Assembly (NCBI GenBank): GCA_036795455.1 | Contig: DAIRET010000009.1 | Span: 1-40,736 of the forward strand | Source of the DNA: DAIRET01 sp036795455 | GTDB taxonomy: Bacteria; Bacteroidota; Ignavibacteria; Ignavibacteriales; Ignavibacteriaceae | DNA length: 40,736 bases | Reading direction: 5' to 3' | In this document: in pieces, positions 18,589 through 28,293 of the stretch | Layout of the letters: each line of letters opens with the position of its first letter | Position numbering within the stretch: the stretch's first letter is position 1 | Made by a program: the position numbers and the translations under genes | Notes under the pieces: generated by a model | Seen by the model: the letters and a program-made list of their open reading frames with translations, nothing else | What the model was told of the DNA's origin: nothing | The model's database searches: none

Positions 18589-20837
18589 AAAATTATGACG
18601 TTGTTCAGCATCTCCGCGGTGAATCTTTATTCCTCGATGATTTCAATCTGATTGAAGGAACACTATTTCTCTCAGTCTTTGCATCTCCCATACCTCACGG
18701 AAAAATAGTAAAACTTGATTACGAAGAGGCTTTGAATCTACCAGGTATTAAAGGAATTATAACATATAAAGATATTCCGGGTGAGAATCAAATCGGCGGT
18801 ATCGTACAGGACGAAGAACTGCTTGCTAAAGATTTGGTGCATTTTATCGGGCATCCTATTGCAATTGTAGTTGCAGATAAACCTTCCACAGGAAAGAAAG
18901 CATTAAAAAAGATTAAACTCGAAATTGAAAAACTTCCCGTCATTACAGACCCGAGAGAAGCATTTGAAAAAAATGAATTGATTATCCCGCCACGAGAATT
19001 TACAATAGGCAGCACGGAAGCAGCATGGAAAGACTGCGACCTAATAGTGGAAGGAAAAGCAGAATCCGGCGGACAGGAACATCTTTATCTTGAAACACAA
19101 AGTAGTTATTCATTTCCTGTTGAAGGGGGAGGAATAAAAACTATATCTTCTACTCAAGGACCAACTGCGGTTCAAAGAGGAATATCAAAGGTGCTTGGTA
19201 TACCGATGCACAAAATAGAAGTTGACGTTTTAAGGCTTGGCGGCGGATTCGGCGGGAAAGAAGATCAAGCAACTGCCTGGGCAGTAATGACGGCACTTGC
19301 AGCTTATATCTATAAAAAGCCTGCTAAACTAGTTTTATCCAGGCAGGAAGATATACGACTTACAGGTAAGCGTCATCCTTACTCTTCGGATTATAAAATA
19401 GGATTGACACGAGAAGGGAAAATTCTTGCCTACGAAGTAACTTTCTATCAGAATGCCGGGGCAGCCGCGGATCTTTCACCTGCAATTCTTGATAGAACTT
19501 TGTTCCATGCAACTAATAGTTATTTTATTCCCAACGTAAAAGCTACTGCATATTCTTGTAGAACGAATCTACCACCCAATACTGCGTTTAGAGGTTTCGG
19601 CGGCCCGCAGGGAATGTTTGTGATTGAATCCGCTATTTATAAAGCTGCCGAAAAACTTGGCGTTCCGGTAGCAGTTTTGCAGAAGAAAAATTTGTTGAAG
19701 GAGAATGATGAATTCCCATTCGGACAAAAAGCGAAATACTGTAATGCGATAAAATGTTTCTCTTCTGCAATAGAGAAGTTTAATTTTGATAGACTTACAA
19801 GTGAAGTACATGCATTTAATAATGCAAACAAGTTTGTGAAGAAGGGGATTGCTGCAATGCCCATCTGCTTCGGCATATCTTTTACAAACACGATGTTGAA
19901 CCAGGCAAGTTCGCTTGTTCATGTTTATACGGATGGTTCCATTAGTGTTAGTACTGCCGCTATTGAGATGGGACAGGGAGTGAATATGAAGATACGTCAG
20001 GTAGCAGCTTCAATTTTTTCTATTAGTGTCAATAAAGTTAAAAGTGAAACAACCAACACGACAAGGAATGCTAATACTTCTGCTACTGCTGCGAGCAGTG
20101 CGGCAGACCTCAATGGAAACGCCACCGAACTTGCGTGTAAAAATATATTGGAAAGATTAAAAAGAGTTGCTGCAAAAGAATTGAATACCGAAGAGATTGA
20201 TTCGATTGAGTTGAGGAATGAGTTTGTTCATTTGAAAGGTGAGAAAACATCTATTACCTGGGAGCGACTGATTTCGTTAGCTTATACGCAGCGTGTTAAC
20301 CTTTCTTCTCATGCACATTATGCAACACCCGGAATTCATTTTAATAATAAAACGAATAAGGGAGAGCCTTTTGCATATCATGTTTACGGAACGGGTTTAG
20401 TGCAAGTCAAACTCGATTGCTTGAGAGGTATTTATGAAATTGAATCTGTAAAGGTTGTTCACGACTTCGGCAAAAGTATTAATGAAATAATCGATAAGGG
20501 TCAGGCTGAAGGTGCGATTATGCAGGGACTTGGGTGGATGACGCTTGAAGAGGTTGCTCATTCAAAGGAAGGTAAATTATTGAGTGATACCTTATCGACT
20601 TACAAAGTGCCCGATTTGCATTTCACCCCGAAAGAGATAAAAGTTGAGTTTATGGAGAATCCAGCCGAATCACTTGCGGTTTTCAATTCAAAAGCAATTG
20701 GCGAGCCGCCTTTCATGTACGGTATCGGTGTATTCTTTGCATTGATGAATTCTGTAAAGGCTTTCAGACCAGGGAAAGAGTTCAAATTCTCTGCACCTCT
20801 AACACCGGAAAAAATATTGTTGATGTTGTATAGTTAA
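18585..20837 (+). CDS. xdhB: Xanthine dehydrogenase, molybdopterin-binding subunit
   Basis: 750-aa molybdenum cofactor subunit that hydroxylates hypoxanthine/xanthine-type purines. Family markers: GGQEHLYLETQ (about 162-172), the glycine-rich cofactor loop LGGGFGGKEDQ (218-228), AFRGFGGPQG, the MGQGVN loop and the catalytic Glu in GEPP (E707). The full length matches XdhB of the two-subunit enzymes, and the catalytic residues I can see are intact. It starts in an ATGA overlap with xdhA and has GGAGG upstream. xdhC follows after 22 nt. The purine substrate is inferred from the cluster; aldehyde or nicotinate-type hydroxylases share the fold. Confidence 0.93.
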   Translation: MKNYDVVQHLRGESLFLDDFNLIEGTLFLSVFASPIPHGKIVKLDYEEALNLPGIKGIITYKDIPGENQIGGIVQDEELLAKDLVHFIGHPIAIVVADKPSTGKKALKKIKLEIEKLPVITDPREAFEKNELIIPPREFTIGSTEAAWKDCDLIVEGKAESGGQEHLYLETQSSYSFPVEGGGIKTISSTQGPTAVQRGISKVLGIPMHKIEVDVLRLGGGFGGKEDQATAWAVMTALAAYIYKKPAKLVLSRQEDIRLTGKRHPYSSDYKIGLTREGKILAYEVTFYQNAGAAADLSPAILDRTLFHATNSYFIPNVKATAYSCRTNLPPNTAFRGFGGPQGMFVIESAIYKAAEKLGVPVAVLQKKNLLKENDEFPFGQKAKYCNAIKCFSSAIEKFNFDRLTSEVHAFNNANKFVKKGIAAMPICFGISFTNTMLNQASSLVHVYTDGSISVSTAAIEMGQGVNMKIRQVAASIFSISVNKVKSETTNTTRNANTSATAASSAADLNGNATELACKNILERLKRVAAKELNTEEIDSIELRNEFVHLKGEKTSITWERLISLAYTQRVNLSSHAHYATPGIHFNNKTNKGEPFAYHVYGTGLVQVKLDCLRGIYEIESVKVVHDFGKSINEIIDKGQAEGAIMQGLGWMTLEEVAHSKEGKLLSDTLSTYKVPDLHFTPKEIKVEFMENPAESLAVFNSKAIGEPPFMYGIGVFFALMNSVKAFRPGKEFKFSAPLTPEKILLMLYS

Positions 20838-20859
20838 TTAAAAAAAAATAGGGTTAAAA

Positions 20860-21816
20860 TTGAACGAAATAGACTTTTGGAATTATCTTCTCGAAACAAT
20901 CGAAAGTAAAATTAAAACTGTGTTGCTGATAGTGGCTCAAGCAGTTGATTCCTCCCCCGGTAGGGAAGGGTTTAAAATGATTGTTAGAGAAGATGGAAAG
21001 CTGATGGGAACAATCGGCGGCGGCATAATGGAAAGAAATATGGTTGACTATGCACGCGAACTTTTATCACAAAATAAATCAACAGCAATTAGAAGGCTGC
21101 ATCATTCATTACATACTTGTGCCGACAAATCAGGAATGATATGCGGGGGTTACCAAATAATACTTTTCAAAACTGTGGGCGATTCGGAAAAAGAAATTGT
21201 TAAAAGAATACTTGACAATTTACAGAAGAATAAAAATGGATTGTTGTCCGTCTTGAATGATTATTTCGGATTTAATGAATCGGAGGATCAAAAAGAAAAT
21301 TTTACCTTCAATTACTCTAACGATGAAGAGTGGGTTTATAAGGAAACAATCGGAAGAAGAGATACGGCATACATTATCGGTGGCGGACACGTTGGACTTG
21401 CAGTATCACAAATTATGAACTTCATCGGCTTTCATGTTGTAGTAATGGATCACCGCCCGGAAATATTTCAGAATACAGCGAATGTTTTTGCAGATGAAAT
21501 GATTGTAACAACTTACGACAAAATTGCTCAATTCATCAAAGAAGGAAAATATTCATACGTTATAATTGTTACTCCACAGCATTCGGGGGACAAGGATGCA
21601 TTGAAAGCTGTCCTCAATATGAATTTAAAGTATCTCGGAATGATGGGCAGTAGAAAGAAAATAAAAACTCTATTTGAAGAGATTGTTGCCGAAGGATTCG
21701 ATAAAGAAAAACTTGCCGGAGTTCATTCACCAATCGGGCTGGAAATAGAAGCCGAAACACCGCAGGAAATAGCGATAAGCATTGCCGCCGAAATAATAAA
21801 AATAAAATATGAATGA
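20860..21816 (+). CDS. xdhC: XdhC-family molybdenum cofactor insertion/sulfuration chaperone
   Basis: 318-aa XdhC/CoxI-type protein. Family members bind the molybdenum cofactor, help add the terminal sulfur ligand and insert it into the dehydrogenase. The N-terminal XdhC_CoxI domain has GTIGGGIMERNM (about 50-61). A variable linker follows, then a C-terminal Rossmann domain with IIGGGHVGLAVSQ. The terminal signature LGMMGSRKKI...GVHSPIGLEIEAETPQEIAISIAAEI is complete. The start is TTG, with a weak aGGG upstream. Its last codons overlap an ATG, but ygfK more likely starts 11 nt downstream. It could serve both molybdenum hydroxylases of this island. Confidence 0.92.
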   Translation: MNEIDFWNYLLETIESKIKTVLLIVAQAVDSSPGREGFKMIVREDGKLMGTIGGGIMERNMVDYARELLSQNKSTAIRRLHHSLHTCADKSGMICGGYQIILFKTVGDSEKEIVKRILDNLQKNKNGLLSVLNDYFGFNESEDQKENFTFNYSNDEEWVYKETIGRRDTAYIIGGGHVGLAVSQIMNFIGFHVVVMDHRPEIFQNTANVFADEMIVTTYDKIAQFIKEGKYSYVIIVTPQHSGDKDALKAVLNMNLKYLGMMGSRKKIKTLFEEIVAEGFDKEKLAGVHSPIGLEIEAETPQEIAISIAAEIIKIKYE

Positions 21817-21827
21817 AGGGAGATTGT

Positions 21828-24800
21828 ATGTCCGATAAGTTGTATACTCTTCCCATTGAGAAATTAGTCCGAATCATTCTTGATGGATATAAAGAAGGGA
21901 AAATATTCGGTTATTATAAAGAGCTGTTTTTTAATGCGATCGACCACACTAAACTCAAAATGATGAGATACGGACAGATACTTGACACTCCCCTTGGTGT
22001 TGCTGCCGGACCTCACACGCAATTGTCGCAAAACATAATAATATCATGGTTATTCGGGGCAAGGTATATTGAGTTGAAAACAGTTCAAACATTGGACGAA
22101 CTTGAGATAACAAAACCATGTATCGATATGCAGGATGAGGGGTATAATTGTGAATGGTCGCAAGAATTAAAACTTGAAAAATCACTGGATGAATATATAA
22201 ATGCATGGATTACAATTCATCTGTTGAATGACCTTGTGTTTCAAAATCCTCAATCTCCCAACCTGATATTTAATGTGAGTGTAGGGTATGATCTCAACGG
22301 AATTAAGAGTGAAGCAGTTAAAAAATTTCTGAACGGAATGAATAATGCTTCAAGTAGAATCGAAGAGAAGATTTATAAAATAGCAAAAATGTATCCCCGT
22401 ATTTCGGAAATAAATATTCCCTCAACGATCAGCGACAACGTTACTCTATCAACTATGCATGGTTGTCCGCCTGAAGAAATAGAAAAAATCGCAACACATT
22501 TAATGGAGGATTGGAAGTTCCATACAACAATAAAACTAAATCCGACATTACTCGGGGTAGATAAACTTAGATGGATACTGAATAAAAAACTTAACTATGA
22601 TGTTGAAGTCCCCGATTCCGCATTCGATCACGATTTGAAATATGACGATGCGAAAGTATTGATAAAAAGATTAACAGAATGCTCAATAAAAAATGAAGTC
22701 GAATTCAATTTAAAACTCACCAACACACTTGAAACAAATAATCAAAACACATCATTACCGGGGAATGAAAAAGTTGTTTATTTAAGCGGTAAAGCTCTCC
22801 ACCCGATCAGTGTCAATCTCGCATATAAACTTCAGAATGAATTCGACGGTGAGCTCGATGTTTCTTTCTCTGCAGGAGTTGATGCTTTTAATTTCGCTGA
22901 TGTAGTTTCATGTAATTTAAAACCTGCAACAGTATGTTCCGACTTATTAAAACCGGGTGGTTACTCAAGATTAAAGCAGTATCTGTCAAGTCTATCTACA
23001 GAGATGGAAAAGTATTCATCGAATACAATTGATGAGTTTATAAAAGCTAAAGGGAACTCATCAAATATAAAAGAAGCGGCTCTTCATAATCTAAAAAAGT
23101 ATTCTGAGGAAGTAGTTGAATCTGCGAAGTATAAAAAGAATATGTTCTTTAAAAACAGTATCAAAACAAAAAGAAAGTTGACGCCATTAGACTGTATAGG
23201 AGCACCCTGTGTTGAAACCTGTGCAATAAAGCAGGACATCCCCGACTATCTTTTTCAAACTGCAAATAAAAACTTTGAAGAAGCATACAAAATAATTCTA
23301 AATGAAAACCCGCTTCCGGGTATTACCGGAATGGTCTGTGATCATCTTTGCGAATCGAAATGTACAAGGATGAACATTGATAATTCAATTGCAATTAGAG
23401 ATGTGAAAAGATTTATTGCCGAGAGCAACTCTACCATTCCCATTACTGCGATTGAGTCAAAAGACAAAACCAAAGTTGCAATAATAGGAGCGGGTCCTTC
23501 CGGGCTTTCTGCTGCTTATTTTCTTGCGATGAATGGATTTCAAGTTTCAGTATACGAGACAAAATCTTTTGCCGGCGGTATGGCTTCCGGGGCAATACCA
23601 TCATTCCGCATAAGCGAAGAAGCTATTCAATCCGACATAAACAACATTAAATTTCTCGGGGTTAGGTTTTTCTTCAATCAAAAAATCGATAAAGCCGAAT
23701 TTGAAACTTTACAGAAAGATTACGAATACATTTACATTGCTGTCGGTGCACAGAAAGGGAAAAAGCTGAATATAGAAGGAGAAGATTTACCCGGTGTATT
23801 TGATCAGATAACTTTTCTGTCAAAAGTGCATGAGCAAAAAGAGAGATTCAAAGGAAAGCAGATTGCAATAATCGGCGGTGGTAATTCTGCAATCGATGCT
23901 GCAAGAACCGCAAAAAGATTAGCCGGGCTGGATGGTTCGGTAACGATAGTCTACCGGAGAACAAAATATGAAATGCCCGCAGATAGAGATGAGATTAAAG
24001 CACTTGAAGAAGAAAATATCGGGCTGATTGAACTGACCGCTCCTGAAAACATAAAACAAATAGATAACCGGCTTGTATTAACATGCAAAAAAATGAAATT
24101 GGGAGAACCTGATTCATCCGGTAGAAGAAGACCGGTCATTATTCAGAATTCCGAATATGATATGGAATATGATATAATTATCTCTGCAATAGGACAGCAT
24201 GTCGAACTTGATTTCATTGCAGAAGATGAATTAACTATTGATGAAAAAAGTAAGAAAACAGATATTAAAAATGTATTTGCCGGCGGTGATGCAATCCGTG
24301 GTGCCGATACGTTAATTAACGCTATTGCGGATGGGAAAAAAGCTGCACTATCAATACTAAAGAATCATATTGCGGCAAGTAGTTTGAGCAAACAAACTAA
24401 AATTGATGTAAAAGAACATCAACTAAAATTATCTAATCGTAAATACGGAAAGAGAATTACCGCTATTTCTCCGGATATGCGGGATGGATTCGAGCTTGTT
24501 CATCCGGTTTATGAACTTGACGAAGCAGTAGCAGAAGCCGCACGCTGTTTATACTGCGATGAAATTTGTAATATATGTTTCTCGGTTTGCCCTAATTTTG
24601 CTAATACATATTATGAAACTTTACCACGGAAATTCAATTGCCCTATTTTGTCAATTGATAAAGAGAAGGTTAAGGTTGTTGCATACTCACAGTTTGTTAC
24701 AAACCAAAAGTATCAGATTATTAACATTGCTGACTTTTGTAACGAATGCGGCAACTGCGATACATTCTGTCCGACTTCGGGTGCACCGTACAAAACAAAG

Positions 24801-25091
24801 CCGCGCTTTGCTTTATCTAAAGATTGTTTCGAAGCTGATGACAACATCTATTTCTGGAATAACAGTGTGCTCCATCTGAAAAAGAATGGAGTTGTGAGAA
24901 AGTTACTTTTCAACGGGACAATCTTTATCTATTCCGATGATCAAATCGAGCTTACATTTAATGAGGAATTTATTATCTGCGGTATGGAATCCCTAACAAA
25001 TGAAAAAATAGAAATCGACACATCCGAAACTGCAGAAATGCTTTTTTATTATATCAACTTAAAGAATAATCACCTGTTCAACGCTAATTAA
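21828..25091 (+). CDS. ygfK: YgfK: multidomain flavo-iron-sulfur oxidoreductase
   Basis: 1087-aa YgfK ('putative selenate reductase subunit') of the purine cluster. Order: an N-terminal dihydroorotate-dehydrogenase-like barrel (about 1-430), a Cys-rich linker (CIGAPCVETC near 456, CDHLCESKC), a glutamate-synthase-small-subunit-like FAD domain (IIGAGPSG near 554), an NAD(P)-binding domain (IIGGGNSA near 681, FAGGDAIRGAD near 815) and C-terminal ferredoxin clusters (CLYCDEICNICFSVC, CNECGNCDTFCPTSG). It should move electrons between NAD(P)H, flavins and a purine-derived substrate or partner. ATG 21828 is preferred over ATG 21813 because AAGGGAG lies 5 nt upstream. Only 1 nt separates it from xdhD, so the two products are likely partners. 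Confidence 0.94.
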   Translation: MSDKLYTLPIEKLVRIILDGYKEGKIFGYYKELFFNAIDHTKLKMMRYGQILDTPLGVAAGPHTQLSQNIIISWLFGARYIELKTVQTLDELEITKPCIDMQDEGYNCEWSQELKLEKSLDEYINAWITIHLLNDLVFQNPQSPNLIFNVSVGYDLNGIKSEAVKKFLNGMNNASSRIEEKIYKIAKMYPRISEINIPSTISDNVTLSTMHGCPPEEIEKIATHLMEDWKFHTTIKLNPTLLGVDKLRWILNKKLNYDVEVPDSAFDHDLKYDDAKVLIKRLTECSIKNEVEFNLKLTNTLETNNQNTSLPGNEKVVYLSGKALHPISVNLAYKLQNEFDGELDVSFSAGVDAFNFADVVSCNLKPATVCSDLLKPGGYSRLKQYLSSLSTEMEKYSSNTIDEFIKAKGNSSNIKEAALHNLKKYSEEVVESAKYKKNMFFKNSIKTKRKLTPLDCIGAPCVETCAIKQDIPDYLFQTANKNFEEAYKIILNENPLPGITGMVCDHLCESKCTRMNIDNSIAIRDVKRFIAESNSTIPITAIESKDKTKVAIIGAGPSGLSAAYFLAMNGFQVSVYETKSFAGGMASGAIPSFRISEEAIQSDINNIKFLGVRFFFNQKIDKAEFETLQKDYEYIYIAVGAQKGKKLNIEGEDLPGVFDQITFLSKVHEQKERFKGKQIAIIGGGNSAIDAARTAKRLAGLDGSVTIVYRRTKYEMPADRDEIKALEEENIGLIELTAPENIKQIDNRLVLTCKKMKLGEPDSSGRRRPVIIQNSEYDMEYDIIISAIGQHVELDFIAEDELTIDEKSKKTDIKNVFAGGDAIRGADTLINAIADGKKAALSILKNHIAASSLSKQTKIDVKEHQLKLSNRKYGKRITAISPDMRDGFELVHPVYELDEAVAEAARCLYCDEICNICFSVCPNFANTYYETLPRKFNCPILSIDKEKVKVVAYSQFVTNQKYQIINIADFCNECGNCDTFCPTSGAPYKTKPRFALSKDCFEADDNIYFWNNSVLHLKKNGVVRKLLFNGTIFIYSDDQIELTFNEEFIICGMESLTNEKIEIDTSETAEMLFYYINLKNNHLFNAN

Positions 25092-25092
25092 T

Positions 25093-27669
25093 ATGGAAAT
25101 AAAATTCTACCTAAACGGAAAAAAGAAAATATTTAACGGCAACCCTGAGCTTCCGTTACTAAAGTATATCAGAAATATTGAAGGAATCACATCTGTAAAA
25201 GACGGCTGTTCACCTCAAGCATCCTGCGGTTCATGCTCGGTAATAATTGATGGCAAGGCTTTGCTCTCATGTATTACGCCGATGCGTAAAGTCGAAGGGA
25301 AGCACGTAATTACACCCGAAGGATTGGATGATTACAGGAAGCGGGTTTTCACAAATGCGTTTGTCTCAAAAAGCGGTGTGCAGTGCGGTTTTTGCATACC
25401 GGGAATTGTAATGCAGGCTAACGCTTTGATAGATAAAAATCCTAATCCAACAAGAAGTGAAATTGCACAGGCTCTCCAATTTAATTTATGCAGATGTACG
25501 GGCTATGTTAAGATTATCGATGCTATCGAATATGCAGCAGAAGCAATAAGAGAATTAAAGGAAATTCCTTTACCGGTTATTAATGAAACGGGAGTTGGAA
25601 AACGTCATCCAAAGTATAATGCCGATAAAATGGTACTTGGGTTTACTCCTTACGTTGCAGATATTAAACTTGAAGGAATGCTTTACGGAGCATTAAAATT
25701 CAGCGATCACCCGAGGGCAAAAGTATTATCAATCAATTATGAAAAAGCGGCTGCTGTTAAAGGTGTTATTAAGATATTTACGGCGAAAGATATTCCCGGA
25801 CAAAGAAGAACAGGTTTGATAGTTCAAGATTGGGATATGATGATTGCTGTGGGCGAAACTACAAAATACATCGGGGATGTGCTTGCCGGAGTCGTCGCAG
25901 AATCGGAAGAAATTGCAAGACTTGCTGTTTCTCAAATTGAAGTTGAATATGAAGTCTTTCCACCATTAACCGACCCATTTAAAGCACTCGAAAAAGATGC
26001 TCCTCAAATCCATGAAAAAGGAAACATCCTCTCAACAACTGCAATAGATAGGGGTGATACAGATAAAGCATTGCAAGAATCAGCCTTCATTTCAACCGGA
26101 AGATACGCAACGCAGATAATCGAACATGGCTATATGGAAACAGAATGTTCTGTCGCTAAACCGGAGGGAATAGATGGAATTGAAATATTATCTCAAGGAC
26201 AGGGTGTTTATGAAGATAGAAAAGCGATTGCTAAAATTCTCGGTATCCCGGAAGGTAAAGTCCGCGTAATTCTTGTTTCGAATGGTGGCGGATTTGGCGG
26301 GAAAGAAGATCTTTCTGTTCAACACCATGCAGCACTATTTTCATTCTTGTTAAAACAGCCTGTGCGGGTAGCATTAACACGCGATGAATCAATAATGATG
26401 CACCCGAAACGCCACCCTTTAATAATGGATTATACTCTCGGCTGTGATAAAAACGGGAAACTGACAGCGCTAAAAGCCGATATAATCGGTGATACAGGTG
26501 CTTATGCATCGGTTGGAATGAAAGTGTTAGAGCGTGCAGCGGGACACGCAACCGGTGCTTATCATGTTCCGAATGCAAAAATATTAAGCCGCGCAGTTTA
26601 TACAAATAATATTCCCTGTGGTGCAATGAGGGGATTCGGTGTTAATCAAGTTACTTTTGCTGTTGAAAGCTGTATTGATGATCTCTGTGAACAAGGGGGA
26701 TTTGATAGATGGCAGTTTAGGTACGATAACGCTTTGGTAGATGGCGGAATGACATCAACCGGGCAGGTTCTGAAAGGTGGAACGGGCGTTCGTCAGACTT
26801 TGCTTGCTGTAAAAGAGATTTTTCAAAATGCCAAGTTTGCTGGAATTGCATGCGGTATAAAAAATACCGGTATCGGTAATGGAATGCCGGACGACGGTAT
26901 TATCAAAATAGAAATATTAAGTGAAAACCATGTGATACTCAATCACGGATGGACGGAGATGGGACAGGGTGTAAACACAATGGCTGTTCAGTTCCTTTGT
27001 AATGAAACCGGTATTGATCCGAATATAGTAGAAGTAATTGTTGATACGAAAGCAGGTGCTTATTCCGGGATGACAACCGCTTCAAGGGCAACGTCAATAA
27101 TCGGAAATTCAATTATTAATACTGCAAAAAAACTAAAAGAGGATTTGCAGACAAAAACATTGAAAGAACTTTCCGGCAATACTTATGAAGGGAAATGGGT
27201 TTGTGATTGGACAACAAAACCTGAAAAAACAAACGGCGAAATAGTTACACACTACTCATATAGTTATGCAACGCAGGTCGTACTTTTAGATGATACCGGG
27301 AAAATTAAAAAAATAGTTGCCGCCCACGATGCCGGTAAAATTATTAATCCTTCTTTATTCGAGGGTCAAATCCAGGGTTCGGTGCATATGGGACTCGGTT
27401 ACGCTATAAGTGAAGAATTAGTGCTTGAAAATGGGAGACCGAAAACAACAAGTCTCAGATTAATGGGAATTTTACGCGCAAGAGAAATGCCCGAAGTTGA
27501 AGTTATCGGTGTTGAAGTTGCCGATCCGAATGGACCGTTTGGTGCAAAAGGTGTTGGAGAAATCGGGCTTGTGCCGACTGCGGCAGCTGTTGCCAACGCC
27601 TTTTATCAATATGATGGAACACGTTATTATAAATTGCCGATAAAGATCAGAGAGAAATGTGAAAGGTGA
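25093..27669 (+). CDS. xdhD: Selenium-dependent-type xanthine dehydrogenase (XdhD)
   Basis: 858-aa fusion of two [2Fe-2S] domains and a molybdopterin hydroxylase domain, the layout of E. coli XdhD and the selenium-dependent xanthine dehydrogenase family. Clusters: C39, C45, C48, C60 and C98, C101, C133, C135. The catalytic part has NGGGFGGKEDL, GAMRGFGVNQ, EMGQGVNTM and GAKGVGEIG (Glu at 823). It has no FAD domain, so it needs an external electron partner, and the adjacent YgfK is the obvious candidate. The family is thought to carry a labile selenium ligand, not selenocysteine, so no UGA/SECIS is expected. Last gene of the rightward operon. The substrate may be xanthine, urate or a reduced purine. 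Confidence 0.92.
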   Translation: MEIKFYLNGKKKIFNGNPELPLLKYIRNIEGITSVKDGCSPQASCGSCSVIIDGKALLSCITPMRKVEGKHVITPEGLDDYRKRVFTNAFVSKSGVQCGFCIPGIVMQANALIDKNPNPTRSEIAQALQFNLCRCTGYVKIIDAIEYAAEAIRELKEIPLPVINETGVGKRHPKYNADKMVLGFTPYVADIKLEGMLYGALKFSDHPRAKVLSINYEKAAAVKGVIKIFTAKDIPGQRRTGLIVQDWDMMIAVGETTKYIGDVLAGVVAESEEIARLAVSQIEVEYEVFPPLTDPFKALEKDAPQIHEKGNILSTTAIDRGDTDKALQESAFISTGRYATQIIEHGYMETECSVAKPEGIDGIEILSQGQGVYEDRKAIAKILGIPEGKVRVILVSNGGGFGGKEDLSVQHHAALFSFLLKQPVRVALTRDESIMMHPKRHPLIMDYTLGCDKNGKLTALKADIIGDTGAYASVGMKVLERAAGHATGAYHVPNAKILSRAVYTNNIPCGAMRGFGVNQVTFAVESCIDDLCEQGGFDRWQFRYDNALVDGGMTSTGQVLKGGTGVRQTLLAVKEIFQNAKFAGIACGIKNTGIGNGMPDDGIIKIEILSENHVILNHGWTEMGQGVNTMAVQFLCNETGIDPNIVEVIVDTKAGAYSGMTTASRATSIIGNSIINTAKKLKEDLQTKTLKELSGNTYEGKWVCDWTTKPEKTNGEIVTHYSYSYATQVVLLDDTGKIKKIVAAHDAGKIINPSLFEGQIQGSVHMGLGYAISEELVLENGRPKTTSLRLMGILRAREMPEVEVIGVEVADPNGPFGAKGVGEIGLVPTAAAVANAFYQYDGTRYYKLPIKIREKCER

Positions 27670-27696
27670 AACGTGAGATGAAAAACCAAGGAGAAA

Positions 27697-28293
27697 TTAT
27701 TTGGTGTTTTTAAGGAGATTATAGTCGGATGGAGTATCGATATCTTGAAAAATTAAATCGGTACCGCATTCCCAATATTTCCTATTGATTTCAGAGTGAT
27801 TTTGTAAATCCCTTAAACTCGTTATCTTCTTTTCATTTAAAATAATATTACGGATATTACTATCGAACAACAGAGGATGTCCTCGCCTTTCATTAAACAC
27901 AGGCTGAATCCAATTATAATTGTTATCGATTTCATTTATGAATGATTGATAAAATTTCAGCTCAAGTCCCGGCTGGTCAATAAAATGGTAGAAAAACCAA
28001 TCGAAATCTGTTGTGGAATTTAATCCCGCCTTTAAGGAAGAAAACATTCCCGATTCATAATTTGCATTGTGAACCATTTCAATTCTTGAACTTTGCTCAG
28101 AAAAATATGAATCAATAACATTACGAATCTTTTCATCCTTGTAACCGGTAACAATAAAAACTTTATCGCAAACGGAAAGAAGTTTTTGCGTAATAATTAT
28201 TACAAAAGGTTTGTTGCCGATTTCGAGTAACGGCTTGAACCGCTTCATTCTACCGGACAAACCTGCTGCGAGAAGTAGACCGGCAATCTTCAT
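27697..28293 (-). CDS. MocA/YgfJ-like molybdopterin nucleotidyltransferase
   Basis: 198-aa MobA/MocA-fold nucleotidyltransferase. The nucleotide-binding signature is LLLAAGLSGRMKRFKPLL (residues 6-23). FIDQPG (about 110-115) corresponds to the metal-binding 'D-QP' motif and RRGHP follows. In the family, MocA makes molybdopterin cytosine dinucleotide for xanthine-dehydrogenase-class enzymes; YgfJ is its homologue in the E. coli purine island. It fits as cofactor supplier to XdhAB and XdhD. It overlaps the preceding PLP gene by ATGA and ends 27 nt from the convergent xdhD. Whether the base is cytosine cannot be read with certainty. Confidence 0.87.
   Translation of the reverse strand: MKIAGLLLAAGLSGRMKRFKPLLEIGNKPFVIIITQKLLSVCDKVFIVTGYKDEKIRNVIDSYFSEQSSRIEMVHNANYESGMFSSLKAGLNSTTDFDWFFYHFIDQPGLELKFYQSFINEIDNNYNWIQPVFNERRGHPLLFDSNIRNIILNEKKITSLRDLQNHSEINRKYWECGTDLIFQDIDTPSDYNLLKNTK

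Noticed and set aside
25093..27669. Selenocysteine codon in the selenium-dependent-type dehydrogenase
   Set aside because: The reading frame has no internal UGA, and this family is thought to use a labile selenium ligand instead.
27685..27705. Possible bidirectional terminator between xdhD and the MocA-like gene (accaa/ttggt with flanking A and T runs)
   Set aside because: Only 5 bp of stem, overlaps the end of a coding region; too weak to annotate.
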